Source: Mycobacterium sp. KBS0706
GTDB taxonomy: Bacteria; Pseudomonadota; Alphaproteobacteria; DSM-16000; Inquilinaceae
DNA length: 64,000 bases
Reading direction: 5' to 3'
NCBI RefSeq assembly: GCF_005938675.2
Contig: NZ_VCCH02000022.1
Location: forward strand, 38,322-102,321
Shown: positions 63,888 through 64,000 of the stretch, piece by piece
Numbering within the stretch: position 1 is the first letter of the stretch
Layout: each line of letters begins with the position of its first letter
The notes under the pieces: model-generated
What the model was told of the DNA's origin: nothing
Databases searched by the model: none
What the model saw: the letters and a program-made list of their open reading frames with translations, nothing else
Made by a program: the position numbers and the translations under genes

Positions 63888-64000
63888 ACCCCCATTTCCC
63901 ACCCCCCTTGCGTCCTGCGCCGGTTCAAAATGCCGACAGGGCAGGAGAGCGGCGCAGCGCGATGCTTATGCATCGGGCAAGCCGTTCGACGCACCCTGTC
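63884..64000 (+). CDS. 5' part of a further gene, cut by the window end
   Basis: An open frame starts at ATG 63884, overlapping the previous stop (ATGA), and stays open for 39 codons to the window edge (MNPHFPPPLRPAPVQNADRA...). The start codon overlap supports translational coupling. Too little is visible to name it, and a later in-frame start (such as 63962) is possible. Confidence 0.4.
   Translation, partial: MNPHFPPPLRPAPVQNADRAGERRSAMLMHRASRSTHPV

Overview
The window is 64 kb of high-GC chromosome with alphaproteobacterial character, most like a Rhodospirillales member (an Inquilinus/Azospirillaceae-type soil or host-associated bacterium). This rests on base composition, the gene families present (ctaA-type heme A synthase, LiuR-type MerR regulator, TRAP and Opp transporters, DUF1345) and the short interspersed palindromes typical of such genomes. 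The placement is inferred from family resemblance only; no rRNA or tRNA gene was seen.

Layout. 0-7 kb: end of a methyltransferase gene, an EamA transporter, two small envelope proteins, a likely deoxy-sugar acid catabolic pair (FAH hydrolase and SDR), a Gfo/Idh oxidoreductase, a CbpA-like J-protein and heme A synthase. 7-13 kb: a complete oligopeptide ABC operon, oppA-hairpin-oppBCDF, ending in a bidirectional terminator. 13-20.3 kb: DJ-1-like protein lacking the usual cysteine, a 31-codon ORF with an ideal Shine-Dalgarno, a DUF1345 gene that seems to start at CTG, an aminotransferase, peptide deformylase, a secreted protein with an internal duplication and an acyl-CoA thioesterase.

20.4-30.5 kb is a compact integrated element read as a phage satellite or mini-prophage. 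The rightward block is an HTH/AlpA-like protein, a CHC2-TOPRIM primase, a RepA-like AAA ATPase, a dense array of ten TGTCCG hexamers (candidate origin), an HK97-type major capsid protein, a small carbohydrate-binding-like protein and a P27 terminase small subunit. The leftward block is an AT-rich membrane protein (possible cargo), an unknown protein and a tyrosine integrase. No portal, large terminase, protease, tail or lysis gene is present, so it should depend on a helper phage. It lies between the acyl-CoA dehydrogenase gene and the thioesterase gene.

30.8-38.5 kb is a leftward fatty-acid/branched-chain acyl-CoA degradation cluster (ligase, LiuR-like regulator with a 16-bp palindromic operator, thiolase, FadB-like protein, acyl-CoA dehydrogenase). 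38.6-49 kb: an MsbA-like exporter with a 55-aa membrane protein, an OYE with its TetR regulator, a degenerate Hpt-like protein, a PhnD-like protein, a desaturase divergent from an XRE regulator, an MFS transporter, an ASCH protein and a sigma-54 response regulator. 49-64 kb: ALDH and SDR, Kup, a TRAP dctPQM set, the two SCOT subunits, a polysaccharide deacetylase-like protein, an N-acyltransferase, DUF533, a 2-hydroxyacid dehydrogenase, a CDP-alcohol phosphatidyltransferase and the start of one more frame.

All calls come from reading the sequence and remembered family signatures; no database search was run.
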